From NCBI RefSeq assembly GCF_020042345.1, contig NZ_CP083387.1, forward strand, positions 2,480,001 to 2,544,000: 64,000 bases of DNA, written 5' to 3'. The position numbers and the translations under genes were made by a program. This document shows positions 34,559 through 43,735 of the stretch, one piece after another (position 1 is the stretch's first letter; every line of letters begins with the position of its first letter). A model generated the notes under the pieces. That model did not search any database. It was not told the origin of the DNA and worked only from the letters and a program-made list of their open reading frames with translations. Source of the DNA: Arachidicoccus terrestris (GTDB lineage Bacteria; Bacteroidota; Bacteroidia; Chitinophagales; Chitinophagaceae).

Positions 34559-37500
34559 ATGAGGCGTTTAATTACATTTTTATCTTTAGTTTACTTGTTG
34601 TCATGCGTTAGTGAGGTGGCAGCGCAAACACCCGTTACAAAAAAAGTGGGGGATTTGCCGGGCGGCATGCTCAGGGAAAGCGGTAATCGCAGGGCCATAC
34701 GTCTCTTACAGTACCGACCGGAAGAGGGCGGTTTTGTATCTGTAAATGGGAAGAACCGGTTTACCAGAGCGCTATATGGAAGTCACTCGCTTTTCAGAAT
34801 TGAAACCAGTGACCGGCCTGTTTTTGCAACTTATAACAAAAAGAATAATAAACATTTAAGTTTTAGGATTATTGCCGGCGATAAGACAATTGCGCTGGAT
34901 TCAACTGACTATTGCAAATCTGTTTATTTTCCTGGTAAACGAATCTATGAACTAAAAGATAAGCGCCTGGGAACTTCAATGCTTAAGGTTGAGGTGAATG
35001 CCTTTTATGACACAGAAGGCGGCATATGGAAATTTGACGGGACCGGTTTGGCTTCAGGGGTGAAACTTGTTTGCCAGATCACTGAGATCCGGTCAAAGCA
35101 TCTGAACCGAAATGGTGATATGGGTGCAGATCCTATTGATGCGTTTGAAGCTCCTTTACACCCTAAAGACCTCAAATCATTTGCAATTGCTTTAGGAAAA
35201 GAACCGGTATTTGTGGAATTTGAAAATTCAACATTAAAAATTGTTGACCATGAGAAAGGGCAAATGGATTTTGATAAAGCTGAACAGGCCAGAACAAAAC
35301 TGGCTGGTACTTTAAAGATCAATACGCCTGATCCTTATATCAATACTTTGGGTGGAACAATCTCAATGGCAGCTGATGCAATCTGGGATGGAAACGTCTG
35401 GCTGCATGGAGCGGTAGGCTGGCGGAGCCAGTTACCGGGTTGGCGTGCTGCCTATACCGGAGATATGCTGGGGTGGCCGGCGCGTTCCGACATTCACTTT
35501 GATAATTATGCGGCTTCCCAGGTAACGGGTGTGCCACCTGTTTATCCTCAACCTCAACTTGATACGTCAATGAATCTGGCTCGGGGAGCTTATAGGTGGG
35601 GCTCTCCCATGTATAGCAATGGGTATATCTGTCGAAGCCCCAGGGATAATCATCGGATGCATCACTATGACATGAATATGGTATACATAGATGAGCTATT
35701 GACGCATTTGCAATGGTCAGGAGATTTGGAATATGCCAGAAAGATGTTTCCGGTTATTAAAAGTAGTATCGAGTGGGAGAAGAGAAATTGGGACGCAGAT
35801 GGAGATGGTCTCTATGATAATTATGCCGGTACCTGGGCCTCAGATGCGTTGGGGTATAATAGTGGAGGAACAGCGGTAGCGTCCGCCTATAACTATCGGG
35901 CGAATAAACTAGCTGCTGAGATTGCCAAACTTATAGGAGAGAACCCTCGTCCCTACGGGCAAGAGGCCGAGAAGATACAGAAGGCCATGAATGACAAACT
36001 CTGGTTGAAAGACAAAGGCTGGTGGGCAGAGTATGTGGATTTTATGGGAAATCAACTTACTCATCCGAATGCGGCCGTCTGGTCTATCTATACACCGATT
36101 AATTCCGGAGTATCCACTATTTTCCAGGCCTATCAGGCTACGCGTTATATTGATGCGTATATTCCTCACATTCCTGTTATGTCCAACGGGTTTTCCGGCA
36201 AAGACAAGTATGCAACCCTGTCCACGAGTTCATGGCTGCCATATGTCTGGAGTGTTAATAATGTCGCTTTTGGCGAAGTCGGTAATACGGCACTTGCCTA
36301 TTGGCAGGCAGGCCGCCCAGATGCCGCATTTAAACTGTTCAAAAGTTCGGTGCTGGATGGAATGTATTTAGGAAATTCTCCTGGTAATATCGGCCAGATT
36401 AGTTTTTATGATGCGGCTTTAGGAGAAACCTATCGTGATTTTGGCGATGTAATAGGTGTATATAGCCTGGATGTTGTGCAAGGCTTATTCGGAATCTATC
36501 CGGATGCATTACATAATAAGTTATTCATTCGACCGGGATTCCCGTCCGATTGGAATTTTGCAGAGATTACGCAATCCAGGATAGGGTATAAATTTAAACG
36601 AAGTCGAGATAAGGACATTTATATAGTTAACAGCAAATTTAAGGACTCACTGGATTTGAAGTTACTGGTCAATGCGCCAAAAGATCAGATTTCGGGGGTT
36701 ACCGTAAACGGCCGGCCAGTAAAATGGGTGATTAAGGACGGTATTAATCGCCCTTTAATAGAAATATCCTGCGGTATTGCAGCTAATTACAAGGTAGAAA
36801 TCAATTGGTCCGGTAATGCGATTGCTGCACCTGTAAATGTTCCAAACGGTGTTGAACAATCTTTTGCTAAAATGAATCAGGGCGGACTCTGGTGGTGGAA
36901 ACCTGTCAACCCTGCTTTGTGGAACCAACCGGACTTTAGTCGGAACGTGTTGGCTGGCTATGATTTTACTGCCCGACATAAGTATGTTCAGGTGAACATG
37001 GACCAGGTACTGAATGCAAAGGTGACTGATATTTTTACCAACAAATATCTTACGCCAAGATCGCCTTATACCACTTTGCAAACGCCGACCCAGGGTGTCG
37101 GAGACTGGTGCCAGCCCAAACTTACTTATCAGATTGATGACGCTGGAATCCGGTCCAAAGTACAGGATCATACCTTTATGACACCTATGGGCATTCCATT
37201 CAGACTGGCTGCCCGGGGTAACAATATAGCCTTTGTCACACTGTGGGATAATTATCCCGACTCTATTACCGTACCGCTTAGCGGAAAGGCTGAAATGGCC
37301 GTCTTATTAATGACAGGGACCACCAATCCGATGCAGTACGGAATTGTAAACGGCCTTGTAAGGGTGCATTATAAAGATGGATCAACCGCTGACCTGGATT
37401 TAAAAAATCCCGATACCTGGTGCCCGATCCAGGAAGTTTTTTTCAGGGATAGCATGGCGTTTCATGTAAAAACGCCAAGGCCCTACCGGGTTTCTTTTAA

Positions 37501-37699
37501 AAAGGGAATTGTCAGTAAGGATATGGGAGCAGCCATGGGTATTTCGCCTAAGAATGTGGGAAACAGGGAGATCAAGGGAGGCGCTGGGATCATTTTAAAT
37601 ATTCCGCTGGATAAAAATAAAGAATTAAGCGCTATTGAATGGAAGGCGGTCGCCAATGAGGTCATTGTGGGAATGATGGCAGTAACACTCGTAAAATAA
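34559..37699 (+). CDS. DUF4450-type multidomain putative glycosidase
   Basis: Large secreted protein resembling DUF4450-containing proteins of Bacteroidota glycan loci. The frame opens at ATG 34514, but ATG 34559 gives a proper signal sequence (MRRLITFLSLVYLLSCVSEVAAQ), so 34559 is preferred (1046 residues). That signal ends either at AAQ or, if lipidated, at LLSC. The N-terminal beta-rich part has ALYGSHSLFRIETSDRPVFATYNKK. The centre looks like an (alpha/alpha)6 barrel (HGAVGWRSQLPGWRAAYTGDMLGWPARSDIHFDNYA; NWDADGDGLYDNYAGTWASDALGYN), as in clan GH-L/GH-M-like glycosidases. The C-terminus is beta-rich. Catalytic residues and substrate are not known to me. It follows GH28 after 111 bp in the pair 3 operon. 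Confidence 0.7.
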   Translation: MRRLITFLSLVYLLSCVSEVAAQTPVTKKVGDLPGGMLRESGNRRAIRLLQYRPEEGGFVSVNGKNRFTRALYGSHSLFRIETSDRPVFATYNKKNNKHLSFRIIAGDKTIALDSTDYCKSVYFPGKRIYELKDKRLGTSMLKVEVNAFYDTEGGIWKFDGTGLASGVKLVCQITEIRSKHLNRNGDMGADPIDAFEAPLHPKDLKSFAIALGKEPVFVEFENSTLKIVDHEKGQMDFDKAEQARTKLAGTLKINTPDPYINTLGGTISMAADAIWDGNVWLHGAVGWRSQLPGWRAAYTGDMLGWPARSDIHFDNYAASQVTGVPPVYPQPQLDTSMNLARGAYRWGSPMYSNGYICRSPRDNHRMHHYDMNMVYIDELLTHLQWSGDLEYARKMFPVIKSSIEWEKRNWDADGDGLYDNYAGTWASDALGYNSGGTAVASAYNYRANKLAAEIAKLIGENPRPYGQEAEKIQKAMNDKLWLKDKGWWAEYVDFMGNQLTHPNAAVWSIYTPINSGVSTIFQAYQATRYIDAYIPHIPVMSNGFSGKDKYATLSTSSWLPYVWSVNNVAFGEVGNTALAYWQAGRPDAAFKLFKSSVLDGMYLGNSPGNIGQISFYDAALGETYRDFGDVIGVYSLDVVQGLFGIYPDALHNKLFIRPGFPSDWNFAEITQSRIGYKFKRSRDKDIYIVNSKFKDSLDLKLLVNAPKDQISGVTVNGRPVKWVIKDGINRPLIEISCGIAANYKVEINWSGNAIAAPVNVPNGVEQSFAKMNQGGLWWWKPVNPALWNQPDFSRNVLAGYDFTARHKYVQVNMDQVLNAKVTDIFTNKYLTPRSPYTTLQTPTQGVGDWCQPKLTYQIDDAGIRSKVQDHTFMTPMGIPFRLAARGNNIAFVTLWDNYPDSITVPLSGKAEMAVLLMTGTTNPMQYGIVNGLVRVHYKDGSTADLDLKNPDTWCPIQEVFFRDSMAFHVKTPRPYRVSFKKGIVSKDMGAAMGISPKNVGNREIKGGAGIILNIPLDKNKELSAIEWKAVANEVIVGMMAVTLVK

Positions 37700-37857
37700 A
37701 GGTCTACAGTTATGAGATCCGGAAGGCTTTGGGGGGAACTTCTCTTAGAAGTGCTTTCTGATGACAGCCGCGTGTACGAATAAATTGTCCGCCAATCCCA
37801 TAGGTCGTGCTTACTGATTTTCCTGTCGGCAATTGTCGCGATTATATGTCGAACTTA

Positions 37858-37902
37858 CAGGATGGTACAGGATAGTTATGTAAATAATGATTTTTAGATT
37901 TG
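37858..37902 (+). promoter_or_regulatory. Shared direct-repeat activator site and -7 box, SusC pair 4 promoter (site C)
   Basis: CAGGATGGTA-CAGGATAGTT (37858-37877), 17 bp, then TAGATTTG (37895-37902), an exact TAnnTTTG box. No -33 TTTG is present where it would be expected, consistent with activator dependence. Confidence 0.85.
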
Positions 37903-38086
37903 TCTACGCATTAACAGTTGTATGTTTTATGAAGAAGCATCGGGTAAGCTCTATATTGATTCATGATGCTTTCCAGTTTGGATGAATGTGATTAATAAGT
38001 CCTTGATTTAATGCAGAATTACCGTTCTGGGGTGAAAAGTGTGAATTGCTTTCTGCAGGTAAATTGTTGTCTCTGTCAAACAGTTT

Positions 38087-38098
38087 GAAAACGTTTTC
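38087..38098. promoter_or_regulatory. Perfect CG-centred palindrome in SusC pair 4 leader
   Basis: GAAAACGTTTTC is a perfect 12-bp palindrome 36 bp before the SusC start and about 190 bp downstream of the -7 box. It resembles LacI-family operators and shares TGAAAACG with the site at 11844. A downstream repressor site or a second, internal promoter region are the options. Confidence 0.45.
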
Positions 38099-38134
38099 TT
38101 ATAAATTTTTCTTTAACCTAAATCCCTGCAAAGT

Positions 38135-41100
38135 ATGAAAACTACTATCTATGATTTGCTGGCTCCGCCATCACAGCAAACCAATGCGTGTAAGAAAATG
38201 GGCGCATGTAAGCCCGTTTTATTTATTGTTTTTTTATTAGTAATCGTTTTGCATTATGGAGTCTTTGCCGAACCGGTTACGCTTTTAAACCATGATACGT
38301 CTGTTCAGCCGGCTACCATATCGGGAAAGGTCACTGACAGTATGGGTACTCCCCTTTCCGGCGTGAGCGTATTGTTGAAAGGAACAAAGACGGGGGCACT
38401 GACGGATGCAACTGGTCGTTATACGATCACCTTATCGACCACCAAAGGTGTTTTGGTATTTTCGTACATCGGATATGATACCAAAGAAGTGGCATTTGAC
38501 AATTCTTCTGTCCTGGATGTTACATTGTCCTTGAAGGCTAATAGCCTAAATGACATAGTTGTGGTAGGTTATGGAACACAGAAGCGAAAGGATGTGACCG
38601 GTGCTATTGCTGGGATTAGCCAAAAAGAAATAGAATCCAGACCGGTAGCGGACGCGCTTCAGGCGATGCAGGGCAAGGTGGCCGGCGTGGATATATCGAC
38701 TACCCAAAGGCCTGGTACAGTCCCGGATATTAATATCCGCGGCGTCAGATCCCTGACTGCCTCTAATTCTCCACTGTTTGTTGTAGACGGAATTCCCCTG
38801 ACGACTGGAGGGATCGATTATCTGAACCCCAGTGATATCGCTTCTATTGATGTTTTGAAAGACGCTTCTGCGACCGCTATTTATGGATCAAGGGGCGCCA
38901 ATGGCGTTGTAATTGTCACCACCAAACAAGGGAAGGTCGGCAGAACAGCACTCGATCTGAATCTGTCGACGACGGTGGAGAACCTTGAGAACAAAATGAA
39001 GATGATGAATGCGGGTGATTATATCACTTTTAAGCGCTGGGCCTATTATTACAAAAACCCTTCCGTTTATCCAAGAGGCGATGAGCCGACAATCGACAAC
39101 GATAAGGCTATATTCCTGGCCAGCAGCGATCCTGCCGCATGGGCTAATATAGAAAAAGGCTGGAATGGTGGTGCCTGGGATGGGTCCAAAGTGGCCACAA
39201 CCGACTGGTTAGGGATGGTGGCTCAAACGGGAATTACGCAGAACCTGAATTTAAGTGTCAGCGGTGGAACAGATAAGATCAAGTCATACGCTTCATTTGG
39301 CTATTTAGATAATAAAGGGACGCAAAAAGGGCAACACTATAAGAGATACTCTGCTAATGTAAACGTGGATATCAAAGCCACTAAATGGTTTTCGATGGGG
39401 GGTAATCTGCAGGCATCCTATAGTGTACAGGAATATGGTCAGTCAACACTGGGGGGTAATCCGCTTTCCTCCCGTGGATCAATATATGAACAGGCAAGGT
39501 ATGAACTACCTTACACTGTACCGTATGACGCGGACGGAAACAGAATCGAGTACCCAGGTGGTGATGTGGCGATCAAAACAGTGGCAGGTGAATGGAATTT
39601 AAGCCAGGATCAAAGAACGACTTTACGCGCCTTTGGCAGTTTTTACGGGCAAATTGATTTTGGTGAGATCCTGCCTGTTTTAAAGAATTTAAAATACCGG
39701 GTGAACTTTGGTCCGGATATCTCCAGCTATCGGGACGGGGTATATATTGATTCGGCTTCTGTCAGGAGCAGTGGCGTCAACTATGCTTCGCTGGAAAAGA
39801 AGCAGAATGTCTCCTATACACTGGATCATTTAATCTATTATAATAATAGTATAGGAAAGCATGATTTTGGGCTTACTTTACTGGGCAGCTGGACACAGTA
39901 TTCTACGGAAAGCAGCAGTATTGCGGCCTACGGGATCGCTTTTCCCAGTCAAAAGTGGAATGCGCTGACAAGTAGTTATATATCTTCGACTGACCTGACT
40001 GATTATTCGTCAGGCCTCACGAAAAGCCAGTTGCAATCCTATATGGCAAGAGTGAATTATAGCTATGATGATAAGTATATCCTCACGGCTTCAGCAAGAC
40101 GGGATGGTGCTTCACAGTTGGCAGAAGGCCACAAGTATTCCTGGTTTCCCTCCGCTGCCCTTGCCTGGCGGCTTGATAAAGAAGGATTTATGAGTGGTGT
40201 AAGCTGGATTAATGATCTGAAGTTGAGACTGGGTGTAGGCGTAACGGGCAACTCTGCCATAGATGCCTACGCGACTCAGGGGGCACTTACATCTTTGTTT
40301 TATCCATATACCAGCACGCTTACGTCAGGTACTACTCCTTCGACGACCATGGCCAATCAGGACCTTGGCTGGGAAAAAACAACGCAGTATAATGTGGGTA
40401 TTGACTTTTCCCTGTTTAACAGAAGGGTAATGGGAAGTCTGGATCTTTACAAATCCAAGACGACAGACCTGTTAATGCAGATGGATATTCCGACAACTAC
40501 AGGTTATACGCAGACTTATGCCAATGTGGGTGCAACAGCCAATAAAGGCATAGACCTGAGTCTCACGACGATTAATATTAATAAAAAGGATTTTAACTGG
40601 ACAACGACAACCAATGTCTCCTGGCAAAATGATCATATCGTTTCTCTGGCCAATGGAAATCAGGATGACATTAACAATAACTGGTTTATCGGAGCGCCTA
40701 TTGGCGTCATATATGGGTATAGGAATGCCGGCTTATGGCATGCGGAGGATGAAGCCATTTATGAAATGTACAATGCCCATGGCAGCTCCTTCTCTCCAGG
40801 TAATGTGAGACCGGTAGATATCAACGGGGATACAGCCATTGATGCCAATAATGACCGGGTGATCATCGGAAATACCCGACCCAGGTGGATTGTGGGGATG
40901 ACCAATACATTTGTTTATAAGTCCTTTGAATTATCTGTACTGCTGTACGGGCGCTTAAAGTACACATATAATACCGATGGAGAAAATCAGGGGGCCCGGC
41001 AGTCCCAGAGGCAAATCGATTACTATACAGAAGTCAATACAAATGCGGAGTATCAAAAGCCAATCCGCTCAGACGGCAGTGGGGATATCTATTATACGGC

Positions 41101-41323
41101 ACTGGGTTATAAAGATGGCTCTTTTATCAAGATCCGTAATATCTCTCTGGGCTATAACCTGAGTCCCAAAATCCTAAAGAAGACCTCTATAACAGGTCTG
41201 AAAGCCTATATCCAGATCGCCAACCCGGGAATGCTTTTCTCAAACATTGACTGGATGGATATGGATCTTCTGAGCCCTACCTATAACAGAGGGATCACTT
41301 TTGGGGTAAATGCGTCATTTTAA
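38135..41323 (+). CDS. SusC-like TonB-dependent outer-membrane transporter (pair 4)
   Basis: Outer-membrane glycan importer, 1062 residues. It has an unusually long polar N-terminus before the hydrophobic signal core (PVLFIVFLLVIVLHYGVFA); a later Met (residue 22) would shorten it to a normal signal. Then the carboxypeptidase-regulatory-like domain (TISGKVTDSMGTPLSGVSV), TonB-box region DIVVVGYGTQKRKDV, plug with DVLKDASATAIYGSRGANGVVIVTTKQGK, and a barrel ending GVNASF. SusD follows after 34 bp, then esterase, GH28 and GH43. The shared activator site ties it to the rhamnose regulon. Confidence 0.96.
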   Translation: MKTTIYDLLAPPSQQTNACKKMGACKPVLFIVFLLVIVLHYGVFAEPVTLLNHDTSVQPATISGKVTDSMGTPLSGVSVLLKGTKTGALTDATGRYTITLSTTKGVLVFSYIGYDTKEVAFDNSSVLDVTLSLKANSLNDIVVVGYGTQKRKDVTGAIAGISQKEIESRPVADALQAMQGKVAGVDISTTQRPGTVPDINIRGVRSLTASNSPLFVVDGIPLTTGGIDYLNPSDIASIDVLKDASATAIYGSRGANGVVIVTTKQGKVGRTALDLNLSTTVENLENKMKMMNAGDYITFKRWAYYYKNPSVYPRGDEPTIDNDKAIFLASSDPAAWANIEKGWNGGAWDGSKVATTDWLGMVAQTGITQNLNLSVSGGTDKIKSYASFGYLDNKGTQKGQHYKRYSANVNVDIKATKWFSMGGNLQASYSVQEYGQSTLGGNPLSSRGSIYEQARYELPYTVPYDADGNRIEYPGGDVAIKTVAGEWNLSQDQRTTLRAFGSFYGQIDFGEILPVLKNLKYRVNFGPDISSYRDGVYIDSASVRSSGVNYASLEKKQNVSYTLDHLIYYNNSIGKHDFGLTLLGSWTQYSTESSSIAAYGIAFPSQKWNALTSSYISSTDLTDYSSGLTKSQLQSYMARVNYSYDDKYILTASARRDGASQLAEGHKYSWFPSAALAWRLDKEGFMSGVSWINDLKLRLGVGVTGNSAIDAYATQGALTSLFYPYTSTLTSGTTPSTTMANQDLGWEKTTQYNVGIDFSLFNRRVMGSLDLYKSKTTDLLMQMDIPTTTGYTQTYANVGATANKGIDLSLTTININKKDFNWTTTTNVSWQNDHIVSLANGNQDDINNNWFIGAPIGVIYGYRNAGLWHAEDEAIYEMYNAHGSSFSPGNVRPVDINGDTAIDANNDRVIIGNTRPRWIVGMTNTFVYKSFELSVLLYGRLKYTYNTDGENQGARQSQRQIDYYTEVNTNAEYQKPIRSDGSGDIYYTALGYKDGSFIKIRNISLGYNLSPKILKKTSITGLKAYIQIANPGMLFSNIDWMDMDLLSPTYNRGITFGVNASF

Positions 41324-41357
41324 TTGAAATCATTCACATGCGTAAAAATCAACAATA

Positions 41358-43313
41358 ATGAAAAAGTATAAACTATATATATCTGTTGCCCTTTTTTCCG
41401 GATGCCTGTTTATAGGGTCCTGCAAAAAAGACTTCCTTGGAGAAGAGTTAGAAACAGAAAGAGGAATGAGCTTTTATCAAACGGATGCCGGTATTAAATC
41501 GCTATCCACCGGTACGTATTATCAGGTATTTAAAACCCCGTTCAGCGCTGAATGGATCTATTGTAATACCATTTATGGCGTGGATGAATTTTGCGTCGGA
41601 GGTGATGGGTCTAATGCCGTGTGGAATGATTATGACGGTGGTTTTAAATCGATCGTCTCTGAAGTGAATAGCAATACTTCTTCAACCAATGCGCAATGGG
41701 ATAATCTCTATATCGGCATCGGAGATGCCAACCTTTTGATTCAGAATGCAACAGCGAGTGCTTCTACGGCAGATGAAATTAAGAAGGTGGCGTTGGGAGA
41801 GGGATATTTTTTCCGGGCCTATTGCTACCTGAGACTGGTGTCGCAATATGGTGGGGTTCCATTAGTGACGACACCCAGTACGACTGTCAATCTTGAGTTT
41901 ACGAGAGCGACTCCGCAGGAAGTGTATAATCAGATTATTGAGGACTTTAAACAAGCCTATGAACTCTTACCCAATAGTGGTGCGCCTGCCAAAATCACTA
42001 AAGACGCGGCAGCACATTTCCTGGCAAAAGCTTATTTATATAGAGCGAGTGAAATAAACGATTCCTGGAACGCTCCGACAAAGGCCGCCGATCTGGCCGC
42101 TATCGTGCCTTTATGTGATGAAGTGATTGCTAATCATCCGTTGGCAGCTGATTTTGCGGCCTTATGGGATTATACCGAACCCGATGGTGCAAATGAACAA
42201 CTGCCTGAACTTATTCTTTCTGCACAGTTTACGGCTGATGTGTCTGCCACAGGCGGCAATCATCAGCATATTTATTTTGGCGGCCGATATGATGATCTAG
42301 CGCAGATGCAACGCGATGTGACCGGGGACCGGCCATACTCTCGTTTACGACCCAGTTACTATATGTATAGAGTGTATGACCTGGTAAAAGATTCCAGATT
42401 CTGGAAGAGCTTCAGAACAAAATACCGGCTGAATAAAGCATCTGGCGGGTATTACAAAAATGGCGATCTGGGAATTATTTATATAGTGAACCAGCCGGGA
42501 GACACGCGTTTCTCTTCTTATGAACTGAATGATGTTGTAAAAGACCCAAAGACAGGCAAGACAATCCCCAATGCCTATATTGCCTATCCAAAAGCAATGA
42601 CAGCCGATGGCGCCCTGAATGTTGACGTCAGGTATCCTTCTCTCAGTAAATTTTTTGATGGTTCGAGGCCTGCGGTTAATGATACCCGTGGATTCAGAGA
42701 TATTATTCTGGCCAGATCAGCAGAAACTTATCTGATAGCCGCAGAGGCTAAGATCAGGCTGGCTAAATTAGGTAAGGGCACCTACGCTGAAGCGCTGCCA
42801 TATATTAATGCTGTCCGGAACAGGGCTGCATACAAAAGCGGGGAAGACCGCTCTGTATACTATGATGGAGGCGGCGCCCTTGGGGCCTCTACCTCCGGAC
42901 AAGATCCAAACATAAATTCTTTTGTGGCGGAGAATTCCTATTACGAATCAAATAACATTCCTGCAACCACAGCAGCAACCGATTTGTCCATTTCCAGTAC
43001 AGGCGCATTACCCGCCTCTGATAATTATATCATATCCAAGCTGGGATTAAGCAGCGACTATGACAGGATGTTGGCATTGGTATTAGATGAGCGTTCCAGG
43101 GAACTAGCCGGCGAATTTGTACGCTGGGAAGACCTTTCCAGAACAGAGACGTTAGTACCACGTGTGAAGGCATTTAATTTTCAGGCATCTGCTAATGTTC
43201 AGCCTTTCCATGAGTTAAGGCCTATACCGCAAACTTATCTGGATGGAATACAGTTAAACGGTAGTGCACTTACGGTTGAAGAAAAAGAGGCGCAACAGAA
43301 TCCCGGATTTTAA
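41358..43313 (+). CDS. SusD/RagB-like surface glycan-binding lipoprotein (pair 4)
   Basis: Partner of the SusC ending 34 bp upstream. At 651 residues it is longer than the other three SusD proteins here (518-554). The lipoprotein signal has lipobox FIGSC. SusD features include ALGEGYFFRAYCYLRLVSQYGGVPLV and the C-terminal LVLDERSRELAGEFVRWEDLSRTETL, ending EEKEAQQNPGF. The additional length lies in inserts in the second half (about residues 400-540), which could widen the ligand site for a large or branched glycan; that is inference. Confidence 0.95.
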   Translation: MKKYKLYISVALFSGCLFIGSCKKDFLGEELETERGMSFYQTDAGIKSLSTGTYYQVFKTPFSAEWIYCNTIYGVDEFCVGGDGSNAVWNDYDGGFKSIVSEVNSNTSSTNAQWDNLYIGIGDANLLIQNATASASTADEIKKVALGEGYFFRAYCYLRLVSQYGGVPLVTTPSTTVNLEFTRATPQEVYNQIIEDFKQAYELLPNSGAPAKITKDAAAHFLAKAYLYRASEINDSWNAPTKAADLAAIVPLCDEVIANHPLAADFAALWDYTEPDGANEQLPELILSAQFTADVSATGGNHQHIYFGGRYDDLAQMQRDVTGDRPYSRLRPSYYMYRVYDLVKDSRFWKSFRTKYRLNKASGGYYKNGDLGIIYIVNQPGDTRFSSYELNDVVKDPKTGKTIPNAYIAYPKAMTADGALNVDVRYPSLSKFFDGSRPAVNDTRGFRDIILARSAETYLIAAEAKIRLAKLGKGTYAEALPYINAVRNRAAYKSGEDRSVYYDGGGALGASTSGQDPNINSFVAENSYYESNNIPATTAATDLSISSTGALPASDNYIISKLGLSSDYDRMLALVLDERSRELAGEFVRWEDLSRTETLVPRVKAFNFQASANVQPFHELRPIPQTYLDGIQLNGSALTVEEKEAQQNPGF

Positions 43314-43735
43314 TATTATGGGCACAATTGAATAAGTGATTGAGATCCTATCTTAAATACTACCTGTAACCGCAAAGGTAATTGGGCGTTATGGGTAGTA
43401 TTTATGACGGGGATTTTTTATTTTTATCTGCCTGGATAAGACAGATTAATAACAGAAAGAAATTCAGACTTACAATTCTATATTAGTATGTTTGTATATT
43501 TTGACAGTCTGCTTTCCGGAGATACCTGATTTTGTTGATTTACAGACAAGAAACGACAGGATGCGCTGAAAGGCACAATTTCCTCTGCCGTATTTTAACA
43601 GACACTGTGCCGGCGATTATTGCAAGCCTGTTTTATACAATTTTTGCCCGCGATCCTTGCCAGAACTGAGAAGATCCTGTCCGGAACTGATGATCACGTT
43701 ACAATTTATCAGTCTGGCGGTGTATTGAGTTAAAA
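43314..43735. other. Intergenic region between SusD pair 4 and esterase
   Basis: It contains the stem-loop at 43355. Beyond it there is a TATGTTTG (43487-43494) that matches the -7 consensus but is about 240 bp from the next start. The shared 20-bp direct repeat is not present. No gene is seen. Confidence 0.5.
43355..43420 (+). terminator. Probable terminator after SusC/SusD pair 4
   Basis: Perfect 10-bp stem AAATACTACC (43355-43364) / GGTAGTATTT (43394-43403) with a long loop, followed ten bases later by a T run starting at 43413. The gap between stem and T run makes it a less certain intrinsic terminator. Confidence 0.5.

Larger units (their letters stand above)
37700..38134. other. Intergenic region upstream of SusC pair 4
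   Basis: Non-coding. It holds the shared activator promoter (37858-37902), about 230 nt of leader, and a GAAAACGTTTTC palindrome (38087-38098) close to the SusC start. I see no convincing terminator behind the DUF4450 gene. Confidence 0.7.

Noticed and set aside
37700-37800. Terminator after the DUF4450-type gene
   Set aside because: Short complementary stretches exist but no stem of useful length is followed by a T run.
43557-43576. CAGGATG-containing sequence upstream of the esterase as an eighth activator site
   Set aside because: Only the first half-site matches; the second half does not, and no TA-box begins 17 bp downstream. The nearest TATTTTAA is at the wrong spacing.
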